From a virus: a DNA stretch of 50,599 bases. The notes beneath the pieces are model-generated. The model worked only from the letters and a program-made list of their open reading frames with translations. It had not been told where the DNA came from and did not search any database. Where the stretch lies: positions 1 to 50,599 of the IMG/VR virus record IMGVR_UViG_3300036979_000299, one strand, 5' to 3'. This document shows positions 13,836 through 21,899 of this stretch, in pieces (position 1 is the stretch's first letter; every line of letters starts with the position of its first letter). Position numbers and translations under genes: made by a program.

Positions 13836-14171
13836 ATGAAACAGATAGACATAGCATTCGTGTGGAAACTGCGTCTCAAGCTGTGGGCTGAAGGCGACAA
13901 GCTGCGGGCTGAAGGCAGCAAGCTGCGGGCTGAAGGCAGCAAGCTGTATGCTGAAGGCAGCAAGCTGTGGGCTGAAGGCGACAAGTTGTATGCTGAAGGC
14001 AGCAAGCTGTGGGCTGTAGGCAGCAAGCTGTGGGCTGTAGGCAGCAAGCTGCGGGCTGAAGGCGACAAGCTGTGGGCTGAAGCTGTGATTGAAGCCTACG
14101 GCAATGTCACAATCGAGTGGAAGAATGACACACACTGCATCGTAGACGGTAAGGACGTGTTCAAGGATTGA
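13836..14171 (+). CDS. Heptad-repeat protein, copy 1
   Basis: 111 residues. After 12 residues come ten seven-residue repeats of the form KLxAEGx (x is mostly W, R or Y; D or S). A short C-terminal domain follows (AYGNVTIEWKNDTHCIVDGKD). A protein at 16051 has the same C-terminal domain and degenerate heptads. The repeats could form a solenoid or long coiled structure, but the Gly in each unit argues against a standard coiled coil. Function unknown. AAGAAGGAG precedes the ATG. Confidence 0.75.
   Translation: MKQIDIAFVWKLRLKLWAEGDKLRAEGSKLRAEGSKLYAEGSKLWAEGDKLYAEGSKLWAVGSKLWAVGSKLRAEGDKLWAEAVIEAYGNVTIEWKNDTHCIVDGKDVFKD
13878..14087 (+). repeat. Ten tandem 21-bp units encoding heptads
   Basis: Units such as AAGCTGTGGGCTGAAGGCGAC repeat in frame. 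Near-identical DNA suggests recent expansion by slippage or unequal recombination, so copy number may vary between related phages. Confidence 0.85.
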
Positions 14172-14180
14172 GAACCTACC

Positions 14181-14252
14181 GGGGTGGGGCGCGGCACATG
14201 GTTTCCTCCCCGCTTTGGTCGGCGGGTTCTTCCGTTGCCGTGACCCCACCCC
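14181..14252. repeat. Long inverted repeat between genes
   Basis: GGGGTGGGG (14181-14189) pairs with CCCCACCCC (14244-14252), extended inward by CGGCA/TGCCG after an internal loop. An inner CCCGC/GGCGGG stem is also possible. It fills the 100-base gap between the heptad-repeat gene and the methyltransferase-like gene and could be a structured mRNA element. Confidence 0.65.
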
Positions 14253-14271
14253 TTAACCCAAGGAGAACTGT

Positions 14272-14700
14272 ATGCGAATCCTGATTGCCTGCGAAGAGAG
14301 TGGTGTAGTCAGAGAAGCATTCACAAAGCTGGGGCATAAGGCTTTCAGTTGTGATCTGCTTCCATCCCGGATACCGGGACGGCATCTACAGTGTGATGTC
14401 AGGTGGGTGCTGGACAGGGGGTGGGGCGGAAGGTGGGACATGATGATTGTCTTCCCTCCATGCACTCATCTGTGTGTGAGTGGAGCCCGATGGTTCAAGA
14501 ATAAAAAGAAAGAACAGAAACTCTCAATCGAGTTCTTCATGCGGTTGGCGAATGCACCCACACTGCCCAAGTGTGGGTACTGGGAGAATCAAACACCCAG
14601 TGGACAGAACAAACTGGGTCCATCAGAGGATAGAGCCAGGATCAGAGCCACAACATACAAGGGCTTGGCAAAAGCGATAGCCGAACAATGGGGAGGATGA
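14272..14700 (+). CDS. Shortened DNA methyltransferase-like protein
   Basis: 142 residues. MRILIACEESGVVREAF starts like phage proteins related to C5-cytosine methyltransferases, and FPPCTHLCVSG matches their PPC catalytic-loop motif. The C-terminus (GPSEDRARIRATTYKGLAKAIAEQWGG) matches the family end. The usual central block with an ENP-type motif and substrate loop is missing, so the protein is far shorter than the 220 or so residues I recall. It may be inactive or act only as a binding protein. The start has AAGGAG upstream. Confidence 0.7.
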   Translation: MRILIACEESGVVREAFTKLGHKAFSCDLLPSRIPGRHLQCDVRWVLDRGWGGRWDMMIVFPPCTHLCVSGARWFKNKKKEQKLSIEFFMRLANAPTLPKCGYWENQTPSGQNKLGPSEDRARIRATTYKGLAKAIAEQWGG

Positions 14701-14701
14701 C

Positions 14702-16027
14702 ATGATCTTCACACAGCTTCTTGCTCACCAGAAGACAGCCCTGGACTGGCTCACGGGCAAGCCAAGGGCCGGTCTCTTCATGGGACTGGGTTCAGGCAAG
14801 TCCTTGGTTGCACTGGCAAGGGCAAGTGCCCTGCTCGCCCGTAGGATTCTCATAACGTGCGACAAGAACGGAGCCATCAATGTGTGGCCGGACCAGATCA
14901 ACAGGCACACGGATTTCAAGTACGTGGTCAGACCAATAGACTTGAGCAAGATCAAGTTCGATGTGCCCACCTGCGTCATCACGAACTATGACATGCTGGC
15001 GGCGAACCCCGAACGGTACAGGCAGCACTGGGATCTGTGGATAGGGGATGAGTCATCCGAGTTCAAGGATCAGCGCACACTCAAGCACAAGCGCCTGTTG
15101 TCCATCATCCAAGCTGCCGACAATCGCCTCATCTTGAATGGCAAGCTGATGACCGAACGCTTGGAAGACATCTGGCCACAGATGAGCCTGCTCGGGTACA
15201 CCGCCCCCCTGGGGAGGACGATGACGCAATTCAAGATGCGGTACATGCGCCCCGATGACATGGGATATGGCTGGATACCCCAACGATCAGCGTTCACCCG
15301 TGTTCAGCGTGACATGGATGGGCTGGGTTACTTCCTGGACGATGTTCCGAACATGCCTGAGAAAAACTACATCAACGTGCCCGTCAAGATGACAGACCAA
15401 CAGAGGAGATTGGACGATGACCTTAGATCTGCGTTCGCTGCAAGCATGGGAAAAATCCAAGTCGAAACACAGTTTGCCGCCGCGTGTTTTATCAAAAGAC
15501 TTCAGCTCTCGGGCGGAGTATTCCGGGGTGACGATGGGCAGTGGTGCCCTGTCCCGACTCGGAAACTGGAAGCACTGGTTCAGATTGTTGGTGACAATCC
15601 TACCCACAAGATTGTGGTGTGGCACAGTTACATCCCGGAGACCGAGATCATTAGCCAGCATCTTACAGCCAGGGGGGTGCCTCACCTTGTCTTCCGATCT
15701 CCAACGGATACGCACGTACTCGAAGCGTTCGCGAAGGGAGAGGCGAATGTCATTCTTGTCCGATCTTCTATGTGTCGGGGTCTTAACCATCTTGTTGGGG
15801 CTGATATTGCTGTGTTCTATGGCAATCCACTGGCATACGCACGAAGAGCCCAAGCTGAAGGGAGATCTTGTCGGATCACGTCCGAGTACGAAGACACTCA
15901 CTACTTCGATCTTACCACGGAAGGAGGAGCCGACGAAGTAGTCCACCGTCTGTTGCAAAACAAACACAGTTGCAGCTTGACGTTCTCCAAGATGTATGAG
16001 ATTCTACAAAACGAAAAGCAAATATGA
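14702..16027 (+). CDS. SNF2-type superfamily 2 helicase
   Basis: 441 residues. A QLLAHQKTALDWL Q-like motif is followed by Walker A GLGSGKS (residues 28-34) and a DEAD-box variant GDESSEF. The second RecA-like half contains an IVVWHSYIPET strand and the arginine-finger motif AEGRSCRI. This is the usual phage SNF2-like helicase layout. Likely roles are remodelling or unwinding in replication or recombination. It starts two bases after the methyltransferase-like stop. Confidence 0.88.
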   Translation: MIFTQLLAHQKTALDWLTGKPRAGLFMGLGSGKSLVALARASALLARRILITCDKNGAINVWPDQINRHTDFKYVVRPIDLSKIKFDVPTCVITNYDMLAANPERYRQHWDLWIGDESSEFKDQRTLKHKRLLSIIQAADNRLILNGKLMTERLEDIWPQMSLLGYTAPLGRTMTQFKMRYMRPDDMGYGWIPQRSAFTRVQRDMDGLGYFLDDVPNMPEKNYINVPVKMTDQQRRLDDDLRSAFAASMGKIQVETQFAAACFIKRLQLSGGVFRGDDGQWCPVPTRKLEALVQIVGDNPTHKIVVWHSYIPETEIISQHLTARGVPHLVFRSPTDTHVLEAFAKGEANVILVRSSMCRGLNHLVGADIAVFYGNPLAYARRAQAEGRSCRITSEYEDTHYFDLTTEGGADEVVHRLLQNKHSCSLTFSKMYEILQNEKQI

Positions 16028-16050
16028 TATGATATGATGGGAGAGCAGAC

Positions 16051-16497
16051 ATGAACAAGAATATGATTAAAATGAAACCCGTTTGGGAGGCCAGATATAG
16101 GTTGCGGGTTAAGGCACAGGCTCTAGATGATATGAGTACCGAACTTCATACTAAGGGGTGTGAGTGGTTCACCAAAGGTGCCAAGTTTTACGGGGTTGGA
16201 AGTGATGCGTATGAGAAGGGTCAGGCACTATATCTCGGAGACAACAAGATGTCGGCTGAGGGGGACAAGTGGTGTTGCATGGGCGACACAGCATACGCCA
16301 AGAGTTATACGTTGAATGCCAAGGGGGCAAAACTTCACGCTGAAAGCGACAGGCTGTCCGCCAAGGTGAGTTCCTTGTTGGCTGAGGGAGATATGTTGTG
16401 GATTGAAGCTGTCCTCCGAGTTTATGGAAACGTCCCTATTGAGTGGGATGTCCACAGAACATCCTGTATTGTAGACGGAAAGGACAGGTATGAGTAG
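16051..16497 (+). CDS. Heptad-repeat protein, copy 2 (diverged)
   Basis: 148 residues. About eleven degenerate seven-residue repeats (for example MSAEGDK, LNAKGAK, LLAEGDM) lead to the same C-terminal domain as the protein at 13836: LWIEAVLRVYGNVPIEW and TSCIVDGKD. The two are paralogues separated by the methyltransferase-like and helicase genes. Function unknown; the shared C-terminal domain is the conserved part. Confidence 0.7.
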   Translation: MNKNMIKMKPVWEARYRLRVKAQALDDMSTELHTKGCEWFTKGAKFYGVGSDAYEKGQALYLGDNKMSAEGDKWCCMGDTAYAKSYTLNAKGAKLHAESDRLSAKVSSLLAEGDMLWIEAVLRVYGNVPIEWDVHRTSCIVDGKDRYE

Positions 16498-16762
16498 AAT
16501 CACAAAACATCGAGAGGGGGTGATTACCGTGGCCAAAACAGCAGCGAAAACGAATCGAGTTGCGACGGGCAGGACTTACACGTTCTACGTGCCCGAGGAA
16601 ATGCAGCCCACAATGGATCGGGTGGTGAGACTAGGAAAGGACTACCACTTGAGTGTCGGTCTGATGATCAACATGATGATCGACTCGTGCATCGAGACGT
16701 TGGAGAAAGAAATTCCAGAACACAGAAAGTTCCTACTGAACGGAAAAGAGATCAGACTATGA
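16490..16762 (+). CDS. Small protein, possible ribbon-helix-helix
   Basis: Up to 90 residues. Basic N-terminus, then TGRTYTFYVPEEMQPTMDRVVRLGKDYHLSVG, which fits a short strand followed by helices, as in ribbon-helix-helix DNA-binding proteins. An alternative GTG start at 16529 has an excellent ribosome site (AGAGGGGGTGA) and removes 13 residues. The stop overlaps the nuclease start (ATGA). It may regulate this operon, an inference from fold only. Confidence 0.55.
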   Translation: MSRITKHREGVITVAKTAAKTNRVATGRTYTFYVPEEMQPTMDRVVRLGKDYHLSVGLMINMMIDSCIETLEKEIPEHRKFLLNGKEIRL

Positions 16763-17808
16763 GTGACACAAAAACGAACGAGACGAAAGAGCTGTCGTAT
16801 TCCAGACTAATGACACACATGACGTGTCCACGGCTGGAGTACTACAAGTACAGGGTGGGTGGTGTTGGCCTCAAGACTACCGCTCCGTATCTCCCATTCA
16901 TCGAGGGGGAAGTGGGACACTACGCTTTGAAGTTCTTCTACAAGAGCGGACTCATGCTCCGGGAGAACATGACCAAGCGGGTGACGAAACTGATCGACGA
17001 AGCTGGCGTGTTGGACCCGGAAGCGGATGACGATCTCCGGACCAGCCTGGCGGCGATGATCGGGATCTGCCTGGCCTACAAGGAGAAGTACTACACGGAT
17101 ATTGACCACACATCGGAAGGCAAGATCACATCCAAGGGGATCTGGGACATCCTCATAGTGGAGCAGCCCTTCGAGTTCGAGTTCAATGGGTACACGTTCC
17201 GGGGCATGATCGACCTGCTTGTGCGGGATAGGAAGACGGGGAAGACCACCCTGGTGGAGCACAAGTTCACATCCAGTCAGCTCGCCGGACGCCTTCAGCA
17301 GTTGCCCATGGACTTGCAGGAGATGGTCTACTGCGAAGCCGTGAAGCAAACGACCGGGAAGTATCCGGACTTCAAGATGTGGAACTTCATCAAGAAGTCA
17401 CAGCTCCGCCGGAAGAAGATGGGGGACACCGGACGTGAACCCCTGACTTCGTTCGAGGCACGGGTCCAGCAACAGTACAAGGACGAGCCGGACAAGATGT
17501 TCATGCGCTCGAACCCGATCCCGGTAGAGCCCAAGATGATCGAGTCGGTCAAGGCTCAACTCGTCAAGGTGCTTCGGGACTTCGAGTCCACCGACCCAAC
17601 CATGCGGTTCTCCTCATGCCTGGGTCTGTACGGTCGGGTATGTGAGTTCATCCAAGCTTGCACTGCCAAGCTGATGGAACACGCGGATGGGTGGAATGCT
17701 CCTGAATGTCAGGGGCTCTACAAGATGAAGACGCAACAGCACGAGGAACTGAAGGAGGATGACGATGGCAAAGCCAAAGACAAGCAGCCAACCAAAGCCC
17801 GAAAGTGA
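16759..17808 (+). CDS. PD-(D/E)XK nuclease (RecB/Cas4-like)
   Basis: 349 residues. The N-terminus LSYSRLMTHMTCPRLEYYK is the usual opening of RecB-type nucleases, with Cys23. The catalytic set is visible as GMIDLLV (Asp152) and LVEHKF (Glu167, Lys169). Later cysteines (SSCLG, RVCEFIQAC, PEC) could complete an Fe-S cluster as in Cas4-like enzymes. It lies directly before a Sak4-like ATPase and an SSB-like protein, a classic phage recombination trio, and would supply the resecting exonuclease. Confidence 0.85.
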   Translation: MSDTKTNETKELSYSRLMTHMTCPRLEYYKYRVGGVGLKTTAPYLPFIEGEVGHYALKFFYKSGLMLRENMTKRVTKLIDEAGVLDPEADDDLRTSLAAMIGICLAYKEKYYTDIDHTSEGKITSKGIWDILIVEQPFEFEFNGYTFRGMIDLLVRDRKTGKTTLVEHKFTSSQLAGRLQQLPMDLQEMVYCEAVKQTTGKYPDFKMWNFIKKSQLRRKKMGDTGREPLTSFEARVQQQYKDEPDKMFMRSNPIPVEPKMIESVKAQLVKVLRDFESTDPTMRFSSCLGLYGRVCEFIQACTAKLMEHADGWNAPECQGLYKMKTQQHEELKEDDDGKAKDKQPTKARK

Positions 17809-18625
17809 TGTGGGTCCGGATGGCACAGAGGTAACAGCCATGCCTGCATCCTATGACTTCTTGCGCTCTGTTCAGATCTGGCAGGGTGCTCCGAAGACGG
17901 GGAAGACCAGCACCGCTGCCGCCCTGGGTCCGGTGGCCAAGCGGCTGGGCATCCCCGAGATAAAGCCGTTCTTCATGCTGTTCGAGCCTGGTTCCGGTGG
18001 CGTGGAGATCTCGGGCACCAGCGAGAAGTGCGGGTGCGGTGGGAAGAAAGGATGCGTGGACTGTGAAGGAGTCGGGATCAAGCGGAAGATCCTGACTACC
18101 CTGGAGGACATGACGAAGTGGTTCACTTGGGCGGGCAAGTCCAAGTTCAACCCCATCGTCTTGGATACCGGGGACGGAATGTTCCAAGTCGTATCGGACT
18201 GTGTTTGCTTGAAGATGGGGATTACCAACCCAACCCAAGCGGATCATGGTGCGGCATGGCTGGACATCTTCGATGAGATGCGGGAAAAGATATCCATCCT
18301 GACCGGGGCGGGCAAGTCAGTCGTGATGCTGATGCACGTCTACATGATGGAGAAACGAGTGAAAGGAGGTTCAATCCAAGTGGCAACCTTCAACGTGTCG
18401 GGGAAGAGCCGTCAATTCCTGGCGGGATTGGCGAATCAGATCCTTCACTTCGAGGTAGTGCCGGATGGAGAAGGAGACAAGCACATCATATCGACCCGGG
18501 CGAAGTCTGGGGTGGAAGCCGGGGATCACTGGGGGGTTATGCCCGAAGAACTGGACCGAGGGGACAGTCCTGAAGCGGCAGCCGAAGCGATCCTCAAGTG
18601 TTTCTATGAGGTGCAACATGGATGA
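17765..18625 (+). CDS. Sak4-like RecA-fold ATPase (single-strand annealing)
   Basis: 286 residues from the ATG at 17765, six bases after GGAGG; an ATG at 17759 directly abuts that site and is less likely. Walker A is GAPKTGKT (residues 41-48) and Walker B is PIVLDTGDG. A Cys-rich insertion (KCGCGGKKGCVDC) resembles a small zinc knuckle and is unusual. Sak4 proteins anneal or pair single strands during phage recombination. Neighbours (nuclease before, SSB-like protein after) support this role. Confidence 0.85.
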   Translation: MAKPKTSSQPKPESDVGPDGTEVTAMPASYDFLRSVQIWQGAPKTGKTSTAAALGPVAKRLGIPEIKPFFMLFEPGSGGVEISGTSEKCGCGGKKGCVDCEGVGIKRKILTTLEDMTKWFTWAGKSKFNPIVLDTGDGMFQVVSDCVCLKMGITNPTQADHGAAWLDIFDEMREKISILTGAGKSVVMLMHVYMMEKRVKGGSIQVATFNVSGKSRQFLAGLANQILHFEVVPDGEGDKHIISTRAKSGVEAGDHWGVMPEELDRGDSPEAAAEAILKCFYEVQHG

Positions 18626-18785
18626 GTCAGAGATGATGCAAGCCATTATGACGCTTGGAGACAAAGCCATTTGGGTGTTTGTCGCTTGGCGTGTACTGAA
18701 GGTGTTGGAGTTAGCGATACTGTTGGCGTTCTTCTGGTGGTTGTTCAAGCCACTACTCAAGTGGATACTAAAGAACAACGAATAA
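18618..18785 (+). CDS. 55-residue membrane protein
   Basis: Acidic N-terminus (MDESEMMQAIMTLGD) followed by one long hydrophobic stretch rich in aromatics (LELAILLAFFWWLFKPLL) and a basic end. Coupled to the Sak4-like gene by an 8-base overlap. A membrane peptide within a recombination operon is unexpected; function unknown. Confidence 0.65.
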   Translation: MDESEMMQAIMTLGDKAIWVFVAWRVLKVLELAILLAFFWWLFKPLLKWILKNNE

Positions 18786-18797
18786 GGGGAGCACAAC

Positions 18798-18866
18798 ATG
18801 ATGACAGTATTAGTGACGGTTCTCGTGGCAATGTTCGCGGTTGAAATCGCAAGGAGATACGTATGA
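18798..18866 (+). CDS. 22-residue membrane peptide
   Basis: MMTVLVTVLVAMFAVEIARRYV, nearly all hydrophobic with two Arg near the end. AGGGGAG lies before the ATG and the stop overlaps the next start as ATGA, which favours translation. It is too short for most gene callers. Confidence 0.5.
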   Translation: MMTVLVTVLVAMFAVEIARRYV

Positions 18867-19459
18867 ACAAGGCATTGATGGCAGCGCGAGCTGCGTTTCG
18901 TGGTCAGACAGCGAAGGTGAACGGCAAGCAGTACGACAACAGCCCATTCTCGGAGGGGATCTACACCATGAAGGTGACGGACTCCAAGATCGTGGAGAGT
19001 CCGGAGGGAGCGCCCAAGCACAAGATGACAATGGAAGTGGTGTCCGGTGACATGGCTGGCCGCAAGGCATGGCCGTACTCACCCGACATCTCCACCATGG
19101 ATGGAGTCATCTCCATGGTCAAGAACGTCCGGGCAATCCTGGGCGATGTGGTGCCCGGTGACACCACGAGCGATGGGCAGTTCGAGGTGAAGGCCGATGA
19201 GTTTGTCGGCAACGCCGAGGAGTACGCCTCCCGCCTGATCGGCGAGGTGGTGGAAGCCAAGTGCATGAACCAGAAGGCCCGTGCCGACGGCTCGCACCTC
19301 AAGGATGACGGCACCCCCTGGCAGAACTGGTACATCAACCGTGGCCTGGGCGAGGACGGCAAGGCAGCGGCAGCTCCCAAGGGTGAGCCCCGCAAGAACA
19401 CAGTCAGGAAGCCGGACGCTTCCATGTCGGTGGGAAAGCGCAAGCCCATCAAGCGGTAG
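18863..19459 (+). CDS. Putative single-stranded-DNA-binding protein
   Basis: 198 residues. Beta-rich N-terminal half (YTMKVTDSKIVESPEGAPKHKMTMEVVSGDMAG) like an OB-type fold, with a basic Lys/Arg-rich tail. Size, context after a Sak4-like ATPase and composition suggest an SSB or DUF669-type protein that binds ssDNA, but the match is by shape rather than a strong motif. Ends just before a large hairpin. Confidence 0.6.
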   Translation: MNKALMAARAAFRGQTAKVNGKQYDNSPFSEGIYTMKVTDSKIVESPEGAPKHKMTMEVVSGDMAGRKAWPYSPDISTMDGVISMVKNVRAILGDVVPGDTTSDGQFEVKADEFVGNAEEYASRLIGEVVEAKCMNQKARADGSHLKDDGTPWQNWYINRGLGEDGKAAAAPKGEPRKNTVRKPDASMSVGKRKPIKR

Positions 19460-19471
19460 ACCAACAGCACA

Positions 19472-19502
19472 GCCTCCCCCGAACTAATCACTCGGGGGAG
19501 GC
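19472..19502 (+). terminator. 11-bp G/C-rich hairpin after the SSB-like gene
   Basis: GCCTCCCCCGA / TCGGGGGAGGC with a nine-base loop. No T-run follows, so it may be a weak terminator or an mRNA-protecting stem. Confidence 0.7.
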
Positions 19503-19514
19503 ATGGAGGATTGA

Positions 19515-19703
19515 ATGACAAACATCTGTTCTCTCGAAAAAAGCATAGCCATAGAAATTAGAGAGTTCGAGAAAGACACTGGACTGGCTGTCAGGACTTT
19601 GGAAATCCACCGAACAGGAGCAAGTGACAACCCACCTGATGAGATATGCAGGATACATATAACACTGTCCACCAAGTACAATCTCAATGAGAAACCAGTC
19701 TAA
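19515..19703 (+). CDS. Hypothetical 62-residue protein
   Basis: Begins MTNICSLEKSIAIEIREFEKDTG and ends with a beta segment (CRIHITLSTKYNLNEK). TGGAGG stands nine bases before the ATG, inside the hairpin's downstream edge. No family recognised. Confidence 0.6.
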   Translation: MTNICSLEKSIAIEIREFEKDTGLAVRTLEIHRTGASDNPPDEICRIHITLSTKYNLNEKPV

Positions 19704-19747
19704 CTAGATGGAGTATCTGATCCCTGACAGAACAAACAGGAGAGACC

Positions 19748-20305
19748 ATGAAAACCAAACTGACAGACTTGCCTAAGAGCTTCTTCCGCTGCATCGTGGC
19801 TGACCCGCCGTGGAAGTACGGGGCATGGGGAAAACCATCGAATGACCGCTTCCGTAAGTCCATGCACAAGGTTTTCGAGATGCCTTACGTCACCATGACC
19901 GTGCATGAAATCGCCGCGCTTCCAGTTGCCAGATGCGCCGCCGATGACTGCGACCTGTACCTGTGGACAACGCAGAAATACCTGCCGGACGCCTTCGGAG
20001 TGTTGGAGGCTTGGGGCTTCTGCTACTGCCAAACACTGACATGGTGCAAGACTCCGCGTGGCACAGGGCAAGGTGGACTCTACTGCCCGACAACTGAGTT
20101 CCTGCTTCTAGGTCGCAAGGGCAGGATGCCAGCGAAGAAGCGTGTGGATACAACGTGGTGGAATGTGACGCGACCAAACAACGCGCACAGTAAGAAACCA
20201 GAGTTCTTCCAAGACATCATCGAATCGCAAAGTGATTCACCACGGCTTGAACTATTCGCCCGTCGCCCGCGTGAAGGCTGGATAGTATGGGGGAATGAAG
20301 TATGA
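19748..20305 (+). CDS. MT-A70-family DNA N6-adenine methyltransferase
   Basis: 185 residues. The catalytic motif is ADPPW (Asp19-Trp22), followed by KYGAWG. Downstream DLYLWTTQKYLPDAFGVLEAWGF and LLLGRKG match the MT-A70 fold. A target-specificity domain is not obvious. Such phage enzymes methylate adenines and can protect DNA from host restriction. The stop overlaps the primase start. Confidence 0.88.
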   Translation: MKTKLTDLPKSFFRCIVADPPWKYGAWGKPSNDRFRKSMHKVFEMPYVTMTVHEIAALPVARCAADDCDLYLWTTQKYLPDAFGVLEAWGFCYCQTLTWCKTPRGTGQGGLYCPTTEFLLLGRKGRMPAKKRVDTTWWNVTRPNNAHSKKPEFFQDIIESQSDSPRLELFARRPREGWIVWGNEV

Positions 20306-21264
20306 AAACCAAACGACTTCTCGATCCGATGACCGGGTTCATCCTGCTCCATGCCGACATCCCAGCCATCATCGGTTCCCTATTCCCGGACTGGATGGAC
20401 GTGGCCAACAACGTCATGTGTCCGTGGCACGATGACAAGAGCCCCAGCCTGAAGATCTACCCGGACGGTGGAGGCAAGTGCTTCGGGTGCGGACTGGTCA
20501 TCAAGGATGTGGTTGACCTGTACGCCAAGTGCATGGGCATCGACTACAACGAATCCCAGCGTGTGTTGTACTCCGACTTGGTTGACCCAATTCCATCCAG
20601 CCAGATCCAGCAGTTCAAAAAGCTGCTCACGGGCAAGCCGTTGGAATGGCTGACTATCGAACGGAACATCCTTCCGGCCACCATCGCCCGGTATGACATC
20701 GGGTATGACCCGCACGACAACCGGGTGGTGATCCCCATCTACGATCAGTTCAAGTTCTGTCGGAACATGCGGCGTGTGGCATGGGCGAAGGGAGCCAAGT
20801 TCAAGGTAACAAACACGAACGGACATGGAGATTGCCGGATCTACCCCGAGATCACACTGGCCCTGAACAAAAAGGTTCTGCTTTGCGAGGGCGAACTGGA
20901 TTGCCTGGTCGCCCAATCGTTCGGACTCCCGGCGATCACTTGGACAGGGGGGGCTGGATCGTGGAGCGAGGAGCAGCTTCCCCTGTTCAGGGGGAAGTAC
21001 GTGTGGGTGATGTACGACAACGACGATGCCGGTCGGGCTGGGTCTGAGAAGATTACAGCCATCCTCAAGCGGTACGCGGAGTGGGTGGAAGATATAAACA
21101 TACCATTCGTCAAGGGGGGCAAGGACATTACGGATCTTTCATTCGTGTGCCCCGATGAGTTGACCTATCTGGCCGACACGATCAAGAAAGTCGTGACCAA
21201 GAAGACTGAACCAAAACCAAGGGTGTGCCCTTGTTGCCACCAAGAAATAAAGGTGAGAGCATGA
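20302..21264 (+). CDS. DNA primase (CHC2 zinc finger plus TOPRIM)
   Basis: 320 residues. The zinc finger uses Cys40, His43, Cys60 and Cys63 (CPWHDD...KCFGCG). The TOPRIM domain shows VLLCEGELDCLVA and later VMYDNDDAGRAG. No helicase domain follows; the RepA-like helicase across the origin could serve. The C-terminus adds an extra CPCCHQ zinc-ribbon-like motif. It synthesises RNA primers. Overlaps neighbours at both ends. Confidence 0.9.
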   Translation: MKTKRLLDPMTGFILLHADIPAIIGSLFPDWMDVANNVMCPWHDDKSPSLKIYPDGGGKCFGCGLVIKDVVDLYAKCMGIDYNESQRVLYSDLVDPIPSSQIQQFKKLLTGKPLEWLTIERNILPATIARYDIGYDPHDNRVVIPIYDQFKFCRNMRRVAWAKGAKFKVTNTNGHGDCRIYPEITLALNKKVLLCEGELDCLVAQSFGLPAITWTGGAGSWSEEQLPLFRGKYVWVMYDNDDAGRAGSEKITAILKRYAEWVEDINIPFVKGGKDITDLSFVCPDELTYLADTIKKVVTKKTEPKPRVCPCCHQEIKVRA

Positions 21265-21899
21265 ACTGTACAGCCTGCCCACTACACGTTAGCTGCCGAA
21301 CCCCCTGCATGAGCGGGACCGGGAACCCCAACGCCAAGCTGGTGCTGATTGGTGAGTGCCCCGGATTCAACGAAGACTTGGATGGTCATCCTTTCGTGGG
21401 TGAGTCGGGCAAGCTGCTTGACTTCATCCTGAACAAGCTGGGAATCAGCCGAAGCGATCTGTGGATAACCAATCTCATCAAGTGCCATCCCAACAAGAAC
21501 GAACTGCCCAAGGGCGAAGAACTGAAACAAGTAGTTGAGGCTTGCATGAAACATTTGCGCCCCGAACTATCTCAGGTCCACCCGAAAGTGGTTGTCTTGT
21601 TGGGTGGCACTGTTACCCACTGGCTGTCCGGACACAGGCTGATAACCAAGGTGGAGGGAACGGAAGTTGAACTGACTCGGTTCGAGCCTGAGAATCAGAA
21701 GCAGCTCACCTTGTGGAAAATATATGGACCCAAGTTCAAAGCAGTTGCTTGCTACCACCCGGCCTATGTGCTTCGGTCTCCAAGCAAGGAGCCCAACCTG
21801 GCACGGTCAATCGCCAAGGCAGCGAAGATGGCAGGCATGAAGATCAAACCCAAGGGTTACGACACGACAGGAATATACGAATATGAGGTGAGAACATGA
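21261..21899 (+). CDS. Family 4 uracil-DNA glycosylase (Fe-S type)
   Basis: 212 residues. Cys3 and Cys6 with Cys75- and Cys93-region residues (LIKCHPNKN; EACMKHLRP) fit the four-cysteine iron-sulfur cluster. The catalytic motif GECPGFNEDLDGHPFVG and the later CYHPAYVLR match the family. It removes uracil from DNA, guarding the phage genome. Starts by ATGA overlap with the primase. Confidence 0.88.
   Translation: MNCTACPLHVSCRTPCMSGTGNPNAKLVLIGECPGFNEDLDGHPFVGESGKLLDFILNKLGISRSDLWITNLIKCHPNKNELPKGEELKQVVEACMKHLRPELSQVHPKVVVLLGGTVTHWLSGHRLITKVEGTEVELTRFEPENQKQLTLWKIYGPKFKAVACYHPAYVLRSPSKEPNLARSIAKAAKMAGMKIKPKGYDTTGIYEYEVRT

Noticed and set aside
13878-14087. Regular 21-bp repeats considered as a CRISPR array
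   Set aside because: There are no spacers; the units are contiguous and in frame, encoding heptads.
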